7,823 nt of DNA, taken from contig CALIZJ010000304.1 of assembly GCA_938028845.1 (NCBI GenBank), forward strand, positions 1 to 7,823. The letters are read 5' to 3'. Source of the stretch: an uncultured Blautia sp. (GTDB lineage: Bacteria > Bacillota > Clostridia > Lachnospirales > Lachnospiraceae). Numbering within the stretch: position 1 is the first letter of the stretch; the number at the start of each line of letters is the position of its first letter. Of this stretch, positions 5,744-7,823 are shown one piece after another. The position numbers and the translations under genes were made by a program. The notes beneath the pieces were generated by a model. It saw only the letters and a list, made by a program, of their open reading frames with translations, did no database searches and was not told the origin of the DNA.

Positions 5744-6568
5744 TTAAATATCTGATTTACTGCTTACGGCCATCCATTCCTTGATTTCTTTTAACCGTTT
5801 TTCCAGTTCCTTCTCTGCGATATGCGCTGCGTCACTGCCTAAAAGCAGCCGAAACGGCAGATTTCCTTTTAATACCGTTTCTACAATTACCTCTCCGCCC
5901 TTTTTCGGGTCTCCCGGCTGATCTTGATGGTTCACGCAGTTTTCTTTCCGATATTTATCAGCTAATACATCATAATCAGCAATCTTTATTTCCGTACCCA
6001 AAAGAGAAGTATTATAAAAATCTGTACGCATAGCCCCTGGCTCCACAAGCATGGTATGTATGCCTAAGTGCTCCACCTCTTTTGCAAGGGCTTCCGTTAA
6101 AAGCTCCAATGCCCCTTTTGCCGCAGAATAATAGCCATTTCCCAAAGCTCCCCGGACAGCTCCGATAGAAGTCACATTTATGATCAAGCCGCTTTTCTGC
6201 GCCCGCATGATTGGCAGCACCATTTTTATCAGCTCTGCCGGAGCGAAAAAATTCGTTTCAAAAAGTTCCGAGACTTTATCTGGTTCGCTTTCCTCCACGC
6301 AGGCACGGTAGCCATGTCCTGCATTATTGACAAGGACATCGATGCCGCCGAAATGTCCGTACACCTCTTTTACCGCCTGGCTCATGCTCTCCTTGTCGTT
6401 TAAATCCAGTTTTAAGGCCAGTCCCTGTTTCGGATACGCCTTTATCAGTTCCTGTATCCTGTCTGTATTCCGGGCTGTAACCGCTACATTTTCGCCACGC
6501 TTTAAAGCTGCCTTAGCAATCCCTCTTCCCAGCCCGCTGGAACATCCAGTGATCAGCCATATTCCCAT
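5744..6568 (-). CDS. Classical short-chain dehydrogenase/reductase (SDR), NADP(H)-type
   Basis: A 274-residue soluble oxidoreductase of the classical SDR family. The cofactor motif T7-G-x-x-x-G-x-G ends at Gly14. Asp55 (LDLND) follows the expected strand, NNAG is at 81-84, and the catalytic set is Asn106, Ser134, Tyr147 and Lys151 (YxxxK). Arg33 after the second strand (TARN) and the lack of an acidic residue there suggest NADP(H) preference. The PG motif at 177-178 is followed by a variable substrate-binding region (about 185-225) and a charged C-terminal helix (about 248-265). It should interconvert a carbonyl and an alcohol; the substrate is unknown. AGGAG (6578-6582) lies 9 nt before the ATG. 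It sits between the iron-ADH and MATE genes with short gaps, consistent with co-transcription, and a strong hairpin precedes its ribosome binding site. Confidence 0.93.
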   Translation of the reverse strand: MGIWLITGCSSGLGRGIAKAALKRGENVAVTARNTDRIQELIKAYPKQGLALKLDLNDKESMSQAVKEVYGHFGGIDVLVNNAGHGYRACVEESEPDKVSELFETNFFAPAELIKMVLPIMRAQKSGLIINVTSIGAVRGALGNGYYSAAKGALELLTEALAKEVEHLGIHTMLVEPGAMRTDFYNTSLLGTEIKIADYDVLADKYRKENCVNHQDQPGDPKKGGEVIVETVLKGNLPFRLLLGSDAAHIAEKELEKRLKEIKEWMAVSSKSDI

Positions 6569-6588
6569 CCGTCATCTCTCCTTTAGCC

Positions 6589-6624
6589 AGATTGGCAAAG
6601 ATGTCCTTGCATCCTTGCCAATCT
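6589..6624 (-). other. Intercistronic mRNA hairpin between the iron-ADH and SDR genes
   Basis: Ten perfect base pairs (6589-6598 with 6615-6624), one A-C mismatch, then four more pairs (6600-6603 with 6610-6613) enclose a 6-nt loop. Neither strand has a T-tract directly after the stem, so it is not a standard terminator. In the leftward mRNA it ends 6 nt before the SDR ribosome binding site and begins 11 nt after the ADH stop codon. It could protect or set the end of the upstream message, or partly attenuate read-through. Confidence 0.65.
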
Positions 6625-6635
6625 AAAAACGCTTT

Positions 6636-7781
6636 TTACATACATTCCATCAGAATCTCATAAATTTCATCTCTGCTCAGTTCTCTTGGATTACATTTGA
6701 TCACATTGCAGGTATCTGCCACGTTTCTTAAAAGCTCTGGAGTGATCTCTGTTTTTGACTTAAGTTCACCCATCTTTGCAGGCAGTCCGCATTCTTTAAT
6801 GAAGTCTGCTAATGCTTCTACACCGGCTTCTGCCGTATCTTTTCCAAAGACTACCTTGGCAAATCTCTCAAATTTTTCTTTCGCGTCTTTTACAATGTGA
6901 CGGTAATATGCCGGATGGATCACTGCCAGCCCTTGTCCATGATTACAGTCTGTATAAGCCCCAAGCTGATGCTCTAACTGATGCGCCTGGAAATCTGTCA
7001 CTCTTCCCACTTTCAAAATTCCATTTTCTGCCATAGCTGAATCCCACATAAGGTTCCCACGGGCCTGGATATCGTCTATGTTTTTCAGCAGACATCTCAT
7101 ATTGGCCACGGTATTGCGCATTATAGACAGAGCCACATCATCCGATACATTGTCCTGATCAGAATTTCCAAAATAAGTTTCCATTGCGTGGCTTAAGGTA
7201 TCAAAGGCGCCGGAGATCACCTGCATTTTCGGAACAGACATGGTATATGCCGGATCCAGGATGGCAAATCTGGGAGCCGCGGCCGCCATTCCTGCCTTGA
7301 TCACCTTTTCCTCATTGGTAATAACCGCCCCTCCGTTCATCTCCGCTCCTGTTCCGGATGCAGTAACGATAGCGCCCATGGGGATCACATCTGTGGGGAA
7401 TCTGTGGTGCGTCATCTCCATTTCCCAGAGATCTTCCTCTGTCTTTGCCTGTGCAGCGATGATCTTACAGCAATCGAACACAGAACCGCCGCCTACAGCA
7501 AGAATAAAGTCGATCTTTTCCTCTTTTGCCAGCCTGGCGCCTTCCTGAACCTTTGCGTAAGTTGGATTTGACATAATTCCGGAGAAGTCCGTTACCTTTT
7601 TTCCGGCTTTCTGAAGCACTGTGTACACTTCCTCATAAATCCCATTTTTCTTTACCGATCCGCCGCCATAGGCGAGCATCACATTGGTCCCATATCCTTT
7701 CAGTGCCTCTGCCAAATGCTCTTTCACCGCGCCTTCGCCGAAATAAACCTTTGTAGCATACTCATATACAAACTTCTGCAT
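6636..7781 (-). CDS. Iron-containing alcohol dehydrogenase (butanol dehydrogenase / YugJ-like), intact
   Basis: A 381-residue cytoplasmic enzyme of the iron-dependent alcohol dehydrogenase family, butanol-dehydrogenase-like branch, which reduces aldehydes to alcohols with NAD(P)H. The cofactor half has GGGS at 97-100 with Asp103 and the S-G-T-G motif at 142-145. All four metal ligands are present: Asp194 and His198 (GAFDTLSHAMETY), His271 (LEHQLG) and His281 (CNHGQG). Length is normal. The frame extends to a TTG at 7785-7787, but AGGAG (7791-7795) is 9 nt from the ATG at 7779-7781 and only 3 nt from the TTG, so the ATG is chosen. It is first in the putative ADH-SDR-MATE operon, with a consensus -10 box just upstream. 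It is a paralogue of the gene at 2920-4086, with close to half the residues identical by eye. The physiological substrate is unknown. Confidence 0.93.
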   Translation of the reverse strand: MQKFVYEYATKVYFGEGAVKEHLAEALKGYGTNVMLAYGGGSVKKNGIYEEVYTVLQKAGKKVTDFSGIMSNPTYAKVQEGARLAKEEKIDFILAVGGGSVFDCCKIIAAQAKTEEDLWEMEMTHHRFPTDVIPMGAIVTASGTGAEMNGGAVITNEEKVIKAGMAAAAPRFAILDPAYTMSVPKMQVISGAFDTLSHAMETYFGNSDQDNVSDDVALSIMRNTVANMRCLLKNIDDIQARGNLMWDSAMAENGILKVGRVTDFQAHQLEHQLGAYTDCNHGQGLAVIHPAYYRHIVKDAKEKFERFAKVVFGKDTAEAGVEALADFIKECGLPAKMGELKSKTEITPELLRNVADTCNVIKCNPRELSRDEIYEILMECM

Positions 7782-7810
7782 CCTCAATCTCTCCTTTCTT
7801 ATCTGAGAAC

Positions 7811-7816
7811 ATTATA
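7811..7816 (-). promoter_or_regulatory. Consensus -10 box for the ADH-SDR-MATE operon
   Basis: The minus strand reads TATAAT here, predicting a start near 7804 and a short leader of about 23 nt before the ATG at 7781. The -35 box would fall beyond the right edge of the window and cannot be checked. The short leader leaves no space for a riboswitch. Confidence 0.55.
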
Positions 7817-7823
7817 GGCTGTT

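Noticed and set aside
7782..7787. TTG start adding two residues to the intact iron-ADH.
   Set aside because: The ribosome binding site would be only 3 nt away; the ATG at 7781 has the 9-nt spacing seen for the SDR and the second iron-ADH.

Overview
The window looks like ordinary chromosomal sequence from a low-GC anaerobic Firmicute, most likely a Lachnospiraceae-type clostridium. This is inferred from strong AGGAG-type ribosome binding sites, T-tailed hairpin terminators, a two-copy CmpB-type (PF06541) membrane protein, butanol-dehydrogenase-like iron alcohol dehydrogenases, and long AT-rich intergenic stretches. No phage, plasmid, transposase, CRISPR, tRNA or rRNA sequence is visible.

Layout. 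Bases 1-342 carry no convincing gene. They hold a leftward-acting terminator hairpin (56-82), an exact 14-bp direct repeat (127-140 and 158-171), candidate promoter boxes and a strong dyad/hairpin (282-308) ahead of the only rightward gene. That gene (343-1641) encodes a polytopic membrane protein with an internal duplication. It converges on leftward genes at a bidirectional terminator (1646-1668). The leftward genes, in order of transcription, are: an intact iron-containing alcohol dehydrogenase (6636-7781), a classical short-chain dehydrogenase (5744-6568), a MATE efflux transporter (4360-5703), a terminator (4210-4236), a second iron-ADH homologue (2920-4086) and an AI-2E-family membrane protein (1673-2764).

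How they may work together. The first three leftward genes look like one operon: a consensus -10 box sits at the right edge, gaps are 67 and 40 bp, and a terminator follows. Two oxidoreductases plus a drug/metabolite exporter suggest reduction of carbonyl compounds coupled to export, but no substrate can be read from the sequence. The second iron-ADH is a close paralogue of the first, separated by a terminator and its own putative promoter. It has lost two of the four metal-binding residues (His to Asn at 273, His to Tyr at 283), while the upstream paralogue keeps all four. This is the most interesting protein-level observation.

The other points worth a second look are regulatory: the repeated terminator hairpin, an orphan copy of which faces away from the rightward gene; the phased direct repeats and leader dyad; inverted repeats around or upstream of the AI-2E-family and second-ADH promoters; and a 14-bp-paired intercistronic hairpin without a T-tract between the first ADH and the short-chain dehydrogenase. 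I see no clear evidence of a wholly new multi-gene system.
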